DNA from: Pseudodonghicola xiamenensis DSM 18339
Lineage (GTDB): Bacteria; Pseudomonadota; Alphaproteobacteria; Rhodobacterales; Rhodobacteraceae
DNA: 64,000 nt
Direction of reading: 5' to 3'
Assembly: GCF_000429365.1 (NCBI RefSeq)
Contig: NZ_AUBS01000006.1
Location: forward strand, 1 to 64,000
Shown in pieces: positions 53,659 to 63,651 of the stretch. The stretch's first letter is position 1. Each line of letters starts with the position of its first letter. Under the pieces are notes generated by a model, which made no database searches, was not told the DNA's origin, and saw nothing but the letters and a program-made list of their open reading frames with translations. The translations under genes were made by a program, and so were the position numbers.

Positions 53659-55020
53659 TTACCCCGCCGCGCCAGCCCCGGGTTCCGGCGCCGCGCCAGT
53701 TTCCGGCCCGCCCCGATCCCCGCGCCAGCCCCGCAAGGCCAGGGCGCCGTCCCGGCCACGCAGCTCGGTTTCCGCCGCCACGTCCCAGGGGGCGGCGTCA
53801 GGATCACGGCCCGCCATCTTCAGTATGTCGCAGGAAACCAGAATGGACACATTCAGCCGCTTCGTCTCTTCCTCGAGCCGCGCGGCAGCATTCACGGTAT
53901 CGCCGAAGACGGAATACTCCAGCCGCTCGCCCGGCCCCACCACACCGCTGAACACCGCGCCCCAATGCGCGCCGACCCCGGCCCGCACCGGTGGCAGCCC
54001 CCGCGCCTGGCGCTGCGCCGACCAATCGGCGATCTCGCGTTGCAGGGCGAAGGTGCAGTCGACACAGGCCGCAGCCGCCCGCCTCGGTGCCAGATCATCC
54101 TCGAAAACGATCATCGCCGCATCGCCCATGAACTTGTCGATCAGCCCGTTTCCCCGCACCGCCGCCACCGTCACCCGTTGGCGGTACTCGGTCGAGAACT
54201 CAGATAATTCCTCGGCCGACATGCCCTGACTCAGCGCGGTAAAGCCCCGCAGGTCGATGAACAGAATCCCGGCCTGGTGCCACCGGCCCCGACGCAGTTC
54301 CTCAAGACCTCCGGCAGCCAGCCGCGGCGCAAGCTGGGCTGGCAGATAGCGGGTCAGGTTCAAGGCCTTCTGCGCCTCGGTGATCGAGCGCAGCAGCAGC
54401 TTGCGGGTACGCACCGCCGCGATCACCAGAACGGCGCCCGCCAGCGCCAGCATCGCCACCCGCATCACATTCGGCGCAAAGGAGAGAAACGGCGCAGCCA
54501 TCCCATTGCCCGATGTAAACCCATCGCCCGCCGGCAGACTGACCAGCCAGACCAGCCCGCCCACCGTCAGGCTGGCAATAAAGGCCTGAATGCCGGGGTT
54601 GAACCTGAGCACCCCATAGGCCAGCACCACCGGCGCCAACCACACCGCCGGAAAGACGAAGGCATGGCTGCCCGGCAGCCCGGTGCTGATCATGCTGGTC
54701 CAGACACCATAGAGGAAATAGAGACAATCCGCCGCCGCCGCCGGCCAGATCATCCAGATCCTGAGCCAGCCGCGACGGTATCCCAGCAGCGAAAAGGCGC
54801 CCAGGCTGAAATAGCCCGCCATCATCGTCAGCGCATAGAGCCGCTGACGGGCCAGAAACTCGATCTCTTCCGGCTTGGTCTCGTGGCGGGTCACCAGTGT
54901 AAAGGACACCCCCAGCGCCACCGCCGCCAGCATCCGCAACAGGCCCACCAGGGCCTCGGCCCGCAGTTCGGCCTGATGAAACAGCCGGACGGTATCCACC
55001 CGCAGCGGCGCCCGCGGCAT
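53659..55020 (-). CDS. Class III adenylate/guanylate cyclase, membrane-anchored
   Basis: 453 residues from the ATG at 55020. Residues about 20-205 contain six hydrophobic segments. A linker with EAQKALNLTRYLPAQLAPRLA leads to the catalytic domain (about 240-400). Metal-binding Asp is D256 in FIDLRGFT and D300 in KFMGDAAM, and YSVFGDTVNAAARLE carries the transition-state Asn/Arg pair. Expected to make cAMP. The tail is Gly/Ala/Pro-rich. It begins 3 bases after rmuC ends, so it is co-transcribed. A cyclic-nucleotide-domain protein is encoded at 14212. Confidence 0.92.
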   Translation of the reverse strand: MPRAPLRVDTVRLFHQAELRAEALVGLLRMLAAVALGVSFTLVTRHETKPEEIEFLARQRLYALTMMAGYFSLGAFSLLGYRRGWLRIWMIWPAAAADCLYFLYGVWTSMISTGLPGSHAFVFPAVWLAPVVLAYGVLRFNPGIQAFIASLTVGGLVWLVSLPAGDGFTSGNGMAAPFLSFAPNVMRVAMLALAGAVLVIAAVRTRKLLLRSITEAQKALNLTRYLPAQLAPRLAAGGLEELRRGRWHQAGILFIDLRGFTALSQGMSAEELSEFSTEYRQRVTVAAVRGNGLIDKFMGDAAMIVFEDDLAPRRAAAACVDCTFALQREIADWSAQRQARGLPPVRAGVGAHWGAVFSGVVGPGERLEYSVFGDTVNAAARLEEETKRLNVSILVSCDILKMAGRDPDAAPWDVAAETELRGRDGALALRGWRGDRGGPETGAAPEPGAGAAG

Positions 55021-55022
55021 GA

Positions 55023-56480
55023 TCAATCGCCGTCGCCGGCAAGATTGGTCAGCGCCCGCGCCTCGGTGTCGACCAGTGCCGGCGTCTCGATCTCGGAGCC
55101 CTGAGTCACCACGCCCATCGCCTCGAACTTGCGAGCCGAGGGCAGCACCCGGCTTTCCATGGACCCCACCGCGCGATTGTAGGAATTCACCGAACTGCTC
55201 AACGCCTTGCCGACCTTGTCGAGATGGCCGCCGAAGACATTCAGCCGGTCATAAAGCTCTTTCGCGACCTTCTGCACCTCAAGTGCATTCTCGGCCATCT
55301 TCTCCTGCTGCCAGCCATAGGCAATGGCCTTGACCAGCGCCATCAGCGTGGTCGGCGTGGCGATCAGCACCTTGCGTTCAAAGGCGTATTCGATCAGCTC
55401 GGGATCGGCCTCCACCGCCGCCGAGACGAAGGTTTCGCCGGGGATGAACATCACCACGAAATCGGGCGTCGTCGGGATCTGGTCCTGATAGGCCTTCGAC
55501 GACAACAGCTTCACATGATCGCGCACATGCCGGGCATGGCGGCTCAGGTTGCTTTGCTGCAGCTCCGGCGTCTCGCTTTCCAGCGCGTCGAGATAGGCCT
55601 CGAGCGGGGTCTTGGCGTCGACCACGATGCTCTTGCCGCCGGGGATGTTGACGATGGCATCGGGGCGGCGGGCGCCGGCATCGGTCTGCATATGGTGCTC
55701 CAGCGTGTAATCGACGTGCTCGGCCATGCCGGCCATGTCGAACACCTGCCTCAGCTGCATCTCGCCCCAGCGACCGCGGGTCTTGGGTGCGCGCAGCGCC
55801 TGCACCAGCTTGCGGGTCTCGGTTCCCAGCGTGCTCTGCCCCTCGGCCAACAGGCGCACCTGCTGCTGGATGGCGCCATAGGCTTCGTTCCGGGCCTTTT
55901 CGATCTCTTGAATCCGGCTGTCGAAAACGGTCAGCCTTTCGTTCAGCGGCTTGACCAGATTTTCGATGGCAAGCTTGCGCTTCTCCAGATCCTCGGTCGC
56001 CGTCACCTCATGCGACTTGAAGCGTTCGGAGGCGAGTTTCAGGAAGGATTCCGAATTCTGCCGCAGCACGCCGGCGGCCAGGGAGGAAAACCGATCCTCC
56101 ATCTCCTTCTTCATACCGCGCAGCTCTTCCAGCCGGGCGGCATGTTCGGTCTTCAGCGTCTTCAATTCGGTCTCGGCGCTGATGCGGCGGTCCTGCTCGT
56201 CGCGATGCAGCACCTGCATGGTCTCGATCGACTGCATCAGTTCCGGGATGCGCCCGGCTTGCGCCCGCTGTTCCGCCAACGCCTCGCGCAGGGCCTGGCC
56301 TTCTGCCGCGGCCTGCTCCAGCTCTGCCCCCACTGCCTCTAGCTCCGCCCGCAGCCGGCGCAGGGCGGCAAGGCGCGTCAGCAGCAGGATCGCCAGCAGC
56401 GCCAGGGCGGCGGCGGCCCAACCCAGCACCTGTTCCGACGGCAGCGCCCGCAGAGTAGCCAAGAGTTCATCCATCGTCAT
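55023..56480 (-). CDS. rmuC: DNA recombination protein RmuC
   Basis: 485 residues. A single membrane helix near the N-terminus (LGWAAAALALLAILLLTRLA), a long coiled coil (45-190), then the conserved RmuC domain with KTRGRWGEMQLRQVFDMAGM, PDAIVNIPGGKSIVVDAKTPL and FVVMFIPGETFVSAA. The core resembles restriction-type nucleases; E. coli RmuC limits inversion at short repeats. Between mutL and the cyclase gene. Confidence 0.95.
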   Translation of the reverse strand: MTMDELLATLRALPSEQVLGWAAAALALLAILLLTRLAALRRLRAELEAVGAELEQAAAEGQALREALAEQRAQAGRIPELMQSIETMQVLHRDEQDRRISAETELKTLKTEHAARLEELRGMKKEMEDRFSSLAAGVLRQNSESFLKLASERFKSHEVTATEDLEKRKLAIENLVKPLNERLTVFDSRIQEIEKARNEAYGAIQQQVRLLAEGQSTLGTETRKLVQALRAPKTRGRWGEMQLRQVFDMAGMAEHVDYTLEHHMQTDAGARRPDAIVNIPGGKSIVVDAKTPLEAYLDALESETPELQQSNLSRHARHVRDHVKLLSSKAYQDQIPTTPDFVVMFIPGETFVSAAVEADPELIEYAFERKVLIATPTTLMALVKAIAYGWQQEKMAENALEVQKVAKELYDRLNVFGGHLDKVGKALSSSVNSYNRAVGSMESRVLPSARKFEAMGVVTQGSEIETPALVDTEARALTNLAGDGD

Positions 56481-56558
56481 GCGCGCCGCCTCGTTCCCGT
56501 TTGGTTCTATCGCCTCCCAGTTGAACTACCGCAGCGGAAAAAGCAAGCTTGGCGCCGA

Positions 56559-58484
56559 TCAGGTGCGCCCGAACAGCCGCTCGATATCCGACAGCTTGAG
56601 TTCGACGTAAGTGGGCCGGCCATGGTTGCACTGGCCGGAATGCGGCGTCGCCTCCATCTCGCGCAGAAGGGCGTTCATCTCTTCCGCCCGCATCCGGCGG
56701 CCCGAGCGGATCGAGCCATGGCAAGCAACGCGGGACAGGATCGCCTCGATCTTGGCCTGCACCAGATTGCTTTCGCCGTCATCGTCCAGCTCATCGAGAA
56801 TATCGCGCAGCATCGCCTCGGCATTCACTTCGCCCAGGATCGCCGGGGTTTCCCGCACCGCCACGGCGGAGCCGCCGAAAGCCTCGATGCCGAGGCCGAA
56901 ACGTTCCAGTTCCGTTGCCACCTCCAGCAGCCGGGCACAATCACCGGCGGAAAGTTCGACGATCTCGGGGATCAGCAGTGCCTGGGCGGCGACGCCGTTT
57001 TCCGCCATCTGCTTTTTCAGCTTCTCATAGACCAGCCGTTCATGCGCCGCGTGCTGATCGACGATCACCATGCCGCGCTCGGTCTGGGCGATGATGTAAT
57101 TCTCGTGCACCTGGCCGCGCGCGGCGCCGAGGGGGAGGGATTCCAGCGGCACCTGATCGGGCGATTGTTCCACCGGCTCCTCGATCACCCGGCCGCTATA
57201 AGCGGTGGAGAATTCGGCGAAACCGGGCTCCGCCCGTGCCGGCGGCTCATAGCCGGGCGCAGGCGTGCCATAGGCCGGTGCCGGCACCATGCCTTCGGGG
57301 CTTTGCGCCCGATAGGCCGCGATTCGCGCGCCGAGAGAGGGGCGGTCCATCTGATAGACGCGCGGCGCATCGCCCATGGGTTCGGGCCGCATCGCCCCCA
57401 GCGTCGCGGAGGCGACGGTGGAAGAGGCACGATGCCCCGCCTCAGCCAGCGCATGACGCAGGGCAGAGACGATCAGCCCGCGCGGTACGCCGGGATCGCG
57501 AAACCGCACCTCGGACTTGGCCGGGTGGACGTTGACGTCGACCAGCATGGGATCGCAGTCGATGAAGAGCGCCGCCGCCGGATGCCGGTCACGGCTGAGG
57601 AAATCGAAATAGGCCGCCCTGAGCGCGCCGGTCAGCATCTTGTCGCGCACTGGCCGGGCGTTGACGAACAGGTACTGCGCCACCGCCGCGCCACGCGAAT
57701 AGGTCGGCAGGGCGGCATAGCCGAACAGGCGAATCCCCTCGCGCGTGGCGTCGATCGGCAGGGCGTTTTCGACAAACTCCCGCCCCATCACCTGCCCCAG
57801 CCGGGCCCCCAGTGCATCGAAGAGATCGCCGGTTTCCGCATCGGCCCGGAAGGTCACCCGCCCCTCACCACCGCCGGAGACATCGCGCAGCGTGAAGCCG
57901 ACAGAGGGTTCCGCCATCGCCAACCGCTTGACGATATCAGTGATCGCCTGCGATTCGGCACGATCCGAACGCATGAACTTCAGCCGTGCCGGGGTGGCGA
58001 AGAAGAGATCGCGCAGTTCGACCACCGTGCCGGCGCGCAGCGCGGCGGGCTTCACCGGCTCCATCTTGCCACCGGCGACGCGGATGCTGGCGGCCTCCGC
58101 CCCCTCGGTCCGGCTGGTGATGGTCAGCCGCCCCACCGCACCGAGCGAGGGCAGCGCCTCGCCCCGGAAGCCGAAGGTGTGGATGTTCAGCAGATCCGAC
58201 CCGTCGATCTTCGAGGTCGCATGTCGCGACATCGCCAGAGGCAGCTCATCCGGCGCGATACCGCAACCGTTGTCGGTGACCCGGATCAGCGTCTTGCCAC
58301 CGTCCGCGATCTCGATCCCGATCCGGGTGGCGCCGGCGTCGATGGCGTTCTCCACCAGCTCCTTGACGGCAGAGGCGGGTCGTTCAACCACCTCACCGGC
58401 GGCAATCCGGTTGATCGCCGCATCATCCAGTTGGCGGATGACGGGGCGGCGCGCTTCGCTGATATGGGGGTCTGTGCTGGACAT
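56559..58484 (-). CDS. mutL: DNA mismatch repair protein MutL with endonuclease motif
   Basis: 641 residues. N-terminal GHKL ATPase (about 10-330) with [32 protein letters not shown] and THGFRGEAL-like [15 protein letters not shown] disordered linker (about 345-450) and a C-terminal dimerisation domain follow. The endonuclease motif DQHA-x2-E-x4-E is intact as [12 protein letters not shown] (about 473-484), so this is a nicking MutL as in bacteria without MutH. A C-terminal [11 protein letters not shown] and [17 protein letters not shown] complete the metal site. Confidence 0.97.
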   Translation of the reverse strand: MSSTDPHISEARRPVIRQLDDAAINRIAAGEVVERPASAVKELVENAIDAGATRIGIEIADGGKTLIRVTDNGCGIAPDELPLAMSRHATSKIDGSDLLNIHTFGFRGEALPSLGAVGRLTITSRTEGAEAASIRVAGGKMEPVKPAALRAGTVVELRDLFFATPARLKFMRSDRAESQAITDIVKRLAMAEPSVGFTLRDVSGGGEGRVTFRADAETGDLFDALGARLGQVMGREFVENALPIDATREGIRLFGYAALPTYSRGAAVAQYLFVNARPVRDKMLTGALRAAYFDFLSRDRHPAAALFIDCDPMLVDVNVHPAKSEVRFRDPGVPRGLIVSALRHALAEAGHRASSTVASATLGAMRPEPMGDAPRVYQMDRPSLGARIAAYRAQSPEGMVPAPAYGTPAPGYEPPARAEPGFAEFSTAYSGRVIEEPVEQSPDQVPLESLPLGAARGQVHENYIIAQTERGMVIVDQHAAHERLVYEKLKKQMAENGVAAQALLIPEIVELSAGDCARLLEVATELERFGLGIEAFGGSAVAVRETPAILGEVNAEAMLRDILDELDDDGESNLVQAKIEAILSRVACHGSIRSGRRMRAEEMNALLREMEATPHSGQCNHGRPTYVELKLSDIERLFGRT

Positions 58485-58535
58485 GCCCCCAGATCTAGAC
58501 CTGTCGGGGCGATTCTTCCAGCGACAAGCGCAGAG

Positions 58536-60032
58536 TCAGACCGTCATCGCCGCCGCCACCGCGCGTTTCCAGCGGGCATAGGCCGCCTCTCGCGCGCCCG
58601 CCTCCATCTGCGGTTCGAACCGCCGGTCCAGCGCCCAATCGGCCGCGAACTCCTCCATCCCCGGATACAGCCCCGCGCGCATCCCGGCCAGCCAGGCAGC
58701 GCCCAGCGCCGTGGTCTCCTGCATTACCGGCCGATCGACCGGCGCGCCGAGGATATCGGACAGCCCCTGCATGGTGTAATCGCTGGCGCTCATCCCGCCA
58801 TCGACGCGCAGGACCACATCAGGGCTGGCCCCATGTGCGCCCAGCCAATCGGCGCGCATCGCCTCCCACAGATCGCGGGTCTGGAACGCCACGCTGTCGA
58901 GCGTCGCCTTGGCGAATTCCGCCGGCCCGGAATTGCGCGTCAGCCCGAAGACGGCGCCACGGCAGTCAGGCGCCCAATAGGGTGCGCCCAGCCCGGTGAA
59001 GGCCGGCACCAGCGTCACCTGCTGGCCCGGGTCGGCCTGCTGCGCCAGCTTGCCCGATTGCGCGGCGCTGTCGATGATCCCCAACCCGTCGCGCAGCCAT
59101 TGCACCGCCGCCCCGGCGATGAAGATCGAACCTTCCAGTGCATAGGTCCGCTTGCCATCGAGCTGATAGGCAATTGTGGTCAGCATCCGGTGGCCGGAGG
59201 CGACGGGGCGGTCACCGGTGTTCAGCAGCGCGAAACATCCCGTGCCATAGGTGGATTTCATCATGCCCGGAGCGAAACAGGCCTGACCGATGGTCGCCGC
59301 CTGCTGATCGCCGGCCACGCCCAGGATTGGCACCGCCGCGCCCAGAAGCGCCGGATCGGTCTGCCCGAACTCATCAGCGCTGTTCTTGACCTCTGGCAGC
59401 ATGTCCATCGGCACGTCCAGCAGCGCGCAAATCTCGGCGCTCCAGACGCCCTGATGAATATCGAACAGCAGCGTCCGCGCCGCATTGGTGGCATCCGTCG
59501 CATGCATCCGCCCGCCGGTCAGCCGCCCGATCAGGAAACTGTCGATGGTGCCGAAGGCCAATTCTCCCCGCTGGGCCCGCGCCCGCGCGTCCGGCAGGGT
59601 ATCGAGCAGCCATTTCACCTTGGTGCCGGAGAAATAGGGATCAAGCCGCAGGCCGGTTACCGCCTCGACCAGCGGCTCGGCCCCCTCGGCCTCCAAGGCC
59701 TCGCAGAGAGCGGCGGTGCGGCGATCCTGCCAGACGATAGCGTTATGGATGGGCCTGCCACTGGCACGATCCCAGATCACCGTGGTTTCGCGCTGGTTGG
59801 TGATGCCGATGCCGGCCAATTGCCCGGCCGCGACGCCGTGATTGGACAGTACCGACCGGCAAACCGACAGGGTGGTCTGCCAGATTTCCTCAGCATCATG
59901 TTCGACCCAGCCGCCCCGCGGGAAGATCTGGCGAAACTCCCGCTGCGCCACGCCGATCACCCGCATCGCGGCATCGAACAGGATGGCGCGGGATGACGTG
60001 GTGCCCTGGTCGATGGCCAGAACGAAACTCAT
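58536..60032 (-). CDS. glpK: Glycerol kinase
   Basis: Phosphorylates glycerol to sn-glycerol 3-phosphate. 498 residues of the FGGY kinase family: [16 protein letters not shown] opens the ATPase fold, [31 protein letters not shown] binds glycerol, and [18 protein letters not shown] and [19 protein letters not shown] complete it. Length is normal. No facilitator or GlpD gene is adjacent, so glycerol uptake is encoded elsewhere. ATG after AGGAGGACCCCGC. Confidence 0.97.
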   Translation of the reverse strand: MSFVLAIDQGTTSSRAILFDAAMRVIGVAQREFRQIFPRGGWVEHDAEEIWQTTLSVCRSVLSNHGVAAGQLAGIGITNQRETTVIWDRASGRPIHNAIVWQDRRTAALCEALEAEGAEPLVEAVTGLRLDPYFSGTKVKWLLDTLPDARARAQRGELAFGTIDSFLIGRLTGGRMHATDATNAARTLLFDIHQGVWSAEICALLDVPMDMLPEVKNSADEFGQTDPALLGAAVPILGVAGDQQAATIGQACFAPGMMKSTYGTGCFALLNTGDRPVASGHRMLTTIAYQLDGKRTYALEGSIFIAGAAVQWLRDGLGIIDSAAQSGKLAQQADPGQQVTLVPAFTGLGAPYWAPDCRGAVFGLTRNSGPAEFAKATLDSVAFQTRDLWEAMRADWLGAHGASPDVVLRVDGGMSASDYTMQGLSDILGAPVDRPVMQETTALGAAWLAGMRAGLYPGMEEFAADWALDRRFEPQMEAGAREAAYARWKRAVAAAMTV

Positions 60033-60114
60033 GCGGGGTCCTCCTGCGATCTTTGCCGCACCCTATCAGCCCGGCCCCGGATCGCCAGCCCGCAGCAAGC
60101 GGGCCGCCGCACCG

Positions 60115-60966
60115 TCACGCCGGGCGCACCGGAACGTTGTCGATCAATCGCACGCCATCGACCCAGGCCGCCACGAAGAGCCGCGCCGGGACCGAGGCAT
60201 GATCCAGCGCCTCCAACCCCGTTTCGCCGCGCAATTCCAGATATTCGACCTCCTTGATCCCGGCCTCGGCCAGACGGGCACGCCCGCGGGCCTCAAGCGG
60301 ATGAAACCTGCTACCCTGTTCCAGTTCCTCGGCCAAATCCCGCAGCACGGGATAAATGTTCGCCGCCACCTCATGCGCCGCCGAGGACAGCCGCAGATTG
60401 CGCGACGACAGCGCCAGGCCAGAGGTTTCGCGCACCGTCGGGCAGACCACAACCTCGATCGGGATGTCCAGATCGCGGGCCATGCGGCGGACCACCTGCA
60501 ATTGCTGGAAGTCCTTTTCCCCGAAATAGGCGCGATCCGCCCCGGTCTGCAGGAAGATTTTCGACACCACCGTGGCGACCCCGTCGAAATGCCCGGGCCG
60601 ATGCGTGCCACAGAGCACCTCGGTCAGCCCGGAGACCGATACCGTGGTGGCGAAGCCTTCGGGATAGACCTGATCGACATCGGGCGCATAGACGACATCG
60701 ACCGCATAGGGCGCCAGTTTCGCCGCATCGTCCCGCTCGGTGCGGGGGTAATTCGCCAGATCCTCGGGATTGTTGAACTGCTTGGGGTTCACGAAGATCC
60801 AGACGATGACCCGATCGCACTCGGCCTTGGCGGCCTCGACCAGCGACATATGGCCGGCGTGCAGCGCCCCCATGGTCGGCACCACGCCGATCCGCTCGCC
60901 AGTGGATTTCCAGCCGGCGGTCAATGCACGGATATCAGACAGTTTACGGATGATCGGTGCGGTCAT
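60115..60966 (-). CDS. panC: Pantothenate synthetase
   Basis: Joins pantoate and beta-alanine with ATP to make pantothenate. 283 residues. The HIGH-like [36 protein letters not shown], and the [16 protein letters not shown] / LALSSRN segments are all present. Its ATG overlaps the panB stop (ATGA), so the two enzymes are made together. Confidence 0.97.
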   Translation of the reverse strand: MTAPIIRKLSDIRALTAGWKSTGERIGVVPTMGALHAGHMSLVEAAKAECDRVIVWIFVNPKQFNNPEDLANYPRTERDDAAKLAPYAVDVVYAPDVDQVYPEGFATTVSVSGLTEVLCGTHRPGHFDGVATVVSKIFLQTGADRAYFGEKDFQQLQVVRRMARDLDIPIEVVVCPTVRETSGLALSSRNLRLSSAAHEVAANIYPVLRDLAEELEQGSRFHPLEARGRARLAEAGIKEVEYLELRGETGLEALDHASVPARLFVAAWVDGVRLIDNVPVRPA

Positions 60967-61796
60967 TTCGCGCCCTTTTCGGTTTGTTCTGCAAAGACGT
61001 GCTCAGGCCCGGGGAACCGGCGGGCACGCACCTCAGCGGCATAATCGGCGATCGCCTCCCGCGCCTGCTCTGCCAGATCGGCATAGCGTTTGACGAACTT
61101 CGGCTTGAAGACGTCGAACAGCCCCAGCATGTCATCGACCACCAGCACCTGCCCGTCACAACCGGCCGAGGCACCGATGCCGATGGTGGGAATCGCGATC
61201 TCCGCCGTGATGCGGTTGGCCAGGGCGGCGGGCATCTTCTCAAGCACCACGGCGAAGGCGCCGGCATCGGCCACCGCACGGGCATCGGCCCGCACCACCC
61301 CGGCCTGATCAGAGCGGCCCTGCACCTTGTAGCCGCCCAGCGCATTCACCGATTGCGGCGTCAGCCCCACATGACCCATCACCGGAATGCCGCGCGCCAC
61401 CAGGAAGGCAATCGTCTCGGCCATCCTCCGCCCGCCTTCCAACTTGACCGCACCAGCCCCGGTTTCCGCCATGATCCGCGCCGCATTGGCAAAGGCCTGC
61501 TGCGGGCCTTGTTCGTAACTGCCGAAAGGCATGTCGACCACCATCAGCGCATGGCTCAGCCCGCGCGCCACCGCCTGGGCATGCAGGATCATCATTTCCA
61601 TCGTGACACCAAGCGTAGACGACAGCCCGTGCAGCACCATACCGACACTGTCGCCAACCAGGACGAAATCGCAATGCTCATCCATCAGCCGTGCCATCGG
61701 GGTGGTGTAGCAGGTCAGGCTCACCACCGGATCACCGCCCTTGCGGGCGCGGATATCCCCGGCGGTAACGGCCGGGGTCGGTTTGGATACGCTCAT
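60963..61796 (-). CDS. panB: 3-methyl-2-oxobutanoate hydroxymethyltransferase
   Basis: First committed step of pantothenate synthesis: adds hydroxymethyl from methylene-tetrahydrofolate to ketoisovalerate. 277 residues from the ATG at 61796. [47 protein letters not shown] and [21 protein letters not shown] are diagnostic. Upstream residues in the same frame are not family-like. Overlaps panC. Confidence 0.97.
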   Translation of the reverse strand: MSVSKPTPAVTAGDIRARKGGDPVVSLTCYTTPMARLMDEHCDFVLVGDSVGMVLHGLSSTLGVTMEMMILHAQAVARGLSHALMVVDMPFGSYEQGPQQAFANAARIMAETGAGAVKLEGGRRMAETIAFLVARGIPVMGHVGLTPQSVNALGGYKVQGRSDQAGVVRADARAVADAGAFAVVLEKMPAALANRITAEIAIPTIGIGASAGCDGQVLVVDDMLGLFDVFKPKFVKRYADLAEQAREAIADYAAEVRARRFPGPEHVFAEQTEKGAK

Positions 61797-61994
61797 TGTC
61801 CTCCCAACTTTCGACGAAGCCGCAGGCAAAGCCCTCCCGTGCGGCATAGCTGCACGGGGATATCAACCTCCGCAACGTTGTTCCAGTCTGGTTGCGCCAA
61901 CATTGCCGCCCCCCCCCTTGATTGCCGGCGCACTTGCGGGAACACTCCGATCATCTTTCCGGGCGAAACCGGAGACTGACAGGGAGACGTCTGA

Positions 61995-63482
61995 ATGAGA
62001 ATTTTCCGCCACCCGCGCGGCCTGGCTTCCGCCATCACACTTGTTGCGGCCCTAGGCGCGGCGCCGGCCCTGGCCTCGGACATCACCGTCGCCATGCAGC
62101 TTGAACCGCCGCATCTGGACCCGACCAGCGCCGCCGCCGGCGCCATCGATTCGGTGCTTTATTCCAATGTCTTCGAGGGGCTGACCCGCTTCATGGGAGA
62201 CGGTTCGGTCGTGCCGGGTCTGGCCGAAAGCTGGGATATCTCGGACGACGGGCTGAGCTATACCTTCCATCTGCATGACGGGGTCAAGTTCCACGACGGC
62301 ACCACGATGGACGCCGAGGATGTGAAATTCAGCCTCGACCGCGCCCGGGCCGCCGACAGCGCCAATGCGCAAAAGGCGCTGTTCGCCGATATCGCCGAGG
62401 TGACCGTCGTCGATCCGCTGACCGTCAAGGTGACGCTGAGCGAACCGAACGGCAGCTTCCTGTTCAACATGGCCTGGGGCGATGCGGTGATCGTCGCGCC
62501 CGAGAGCATCGAGGGGATCAAGCAGCATCCGGTCGGCACCGGCGCCTTCGCGTTCAAGGAATGGGTGCAGGGCGACAAGATCGTGCTGGACAAGAACCCC
62601 GCCTATTGGGGCACCCCCGCCAAGCTGGACGAGGTGACCTTCAAGTTCATCTCCGACCCGACCGCCGCCTTCGCCGCGGTGATGGCCGAGGACGTCGATG
62701 TCTTCTCGATGTTCCCGGCGCCCGAGAACCTGCCGATGTTCGAGGCCGATCCGCGGTTCCAGGTTCTGGTCGGCTCGACCGAGGGCGAGACCATCCTGGC
62801 GATGAACAACAAGCGCGCGCCCTTTGACAACAAGCTGGTGCGCGAGGCGGTGGCCCATGCGATCGACCGCAAGGCGCTGATCGACGGGGCGATGTTCGGA
62901 TATGGCACGCCGATCGGCACCCATTTCGCGCCGCACAACCCGGCCTATGTCGATCTGACCGCGCAATCGGCCTTTGACCCGGCGCTGTCGAAAAAGCTGC
63001 TGGCCGAGGCCGGGCTGCCCGACGGCTTCACGACCACGCTGCACCTGCCGCCGCCCTCCTATGCCCGACGCGGGGGCGAAATCGTGGCGGCCCAGCTGGC
63101 CGCGGTCGGCATCAAGGCGCAGATCGTCAACGTCGAATGGGCGCAATGGCTGGAAACCGTGTTCAAGGGCAAGGATTTCGGCCTGACCATCATCAGCCAT
63201 ACCGAACCGATGGACATCGGCATCTATGCCCGGCCGGATTACTATTTCGGCTATGACAACCCGGCGTTCCAGGATCTGATGAAGACCCTGGCAGCCACCA
63301 CCGATCCGGCGAAACGGACCGAGCTGCTGCAACAGGCGCAGAAGATCATCGCCGACGATTACGTCAACGGCTACCTGTTCCAGCTGCCGGCGCTGACGGT
63401 GGCCAAGGCCGGGGTGCAAGGCCTCTGGGCCAACGCGCCGACCCAGGCGACCGACCTGACCGCGGTGAGCTGGGCGGAGTGA
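61995..63482 (+). CDS. ABC transporter substrate-binding protein, peptide/nickel (SBP_bac_5) family
   Basis: 495 residues, exported (signal ASAITLVAALGAAPALAS). The DppA/OppA-like fold is visible in NVFEGLTRFMGDGSVVPGLAESW, LHDGVKFHDGTTMDAEDVKFSLDRA, and DNKLVREAVAHAIDRKALIDG. Ligands of this family include peptides, opines, nickel and oligosaccharides; none can be chosen here. The permease and ATPase genes are not in the window, and a strong terminator follows, so this is a lone binding protein or the 3' cistron of its own unit. ATG after GACAGGGAGACGTCTGA. Confidence 0.9.
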   Translation: MRIFRHPRGLASAITLVAALGAAPALASDITVAMQLEPPHLDPTSAAAGAIDSVLYSNVFEGLTRFMGDGSVVPGLAESWDISDDGLSYTFHLHDGVKFHDGTTMDAEDVKFSLDRARAADSANAQKALFADIAEVTVVDPLTVKVTLSEPNGSFLFNMAWGDAVIVAPESIEGIKQHPVGTGAFAFKEWVQGDKIVLDKNPAYWGTPAKLDEVTFKFISDPTAAFAAVMAEDVDVFSMFPAPENLPMFEADPRFQVLVGSTEGETILAMNNKRAPFDNKLVREAVAHAIDRKALIDGAMFGYGTPIGTHFAPHNPAYVDLTAQSAFDPALSKKLLAEAGLPDGFTTTLHLPPPSYARRGGEIVAAQLAAVGIKAQIVNVEWAQWLETVFKGKDFGLTIISHTEPMDIGIYARPDYYFGYDNPAFQDLMKTLAATTDPAKRTELLQQAQKIIADDYVNGYLFQLPALTVAKAGVQGLWANAPTQATDLTAVSWAE

Positions 63483-63501
63483 TCCCCTGTCCGATCCTGA
63501 G

Positions 63502-63528
63502 AAAGGGCCCCTCCGGAGGCCCTTTTGC
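63502..63528 (+). terminator. Terminator after the SBP_bac_5 gene
   Basis: Stem AAAGGGCC / GGCCCTTT (63502-63509 with 63518-63525), loop CCTCCGGA, running into TTTT (63523-63526). It is 19 bases after the stop. The base composition changes downstream of here. Confidence 0.8.
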
Positions 63529-63651
63529 ATTTCGGAGGGGGCGCGATGGTATGGCCGGAATGTCTGTTGTGCGGGACAAACGGTGCATTCGCTGCGGTTG
63601 CGCCAAGGTCCGCTTCGGTGTTTTCGAGTATGTCACATACGGTAGCTTAAT

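Noticed and set aside
56622..59996. Plus-strand open frame of about 1120 codons opposite mutL and glpK
   Set aside because: It runs across two genes and their gap without domain features, so it is a composition artefact.
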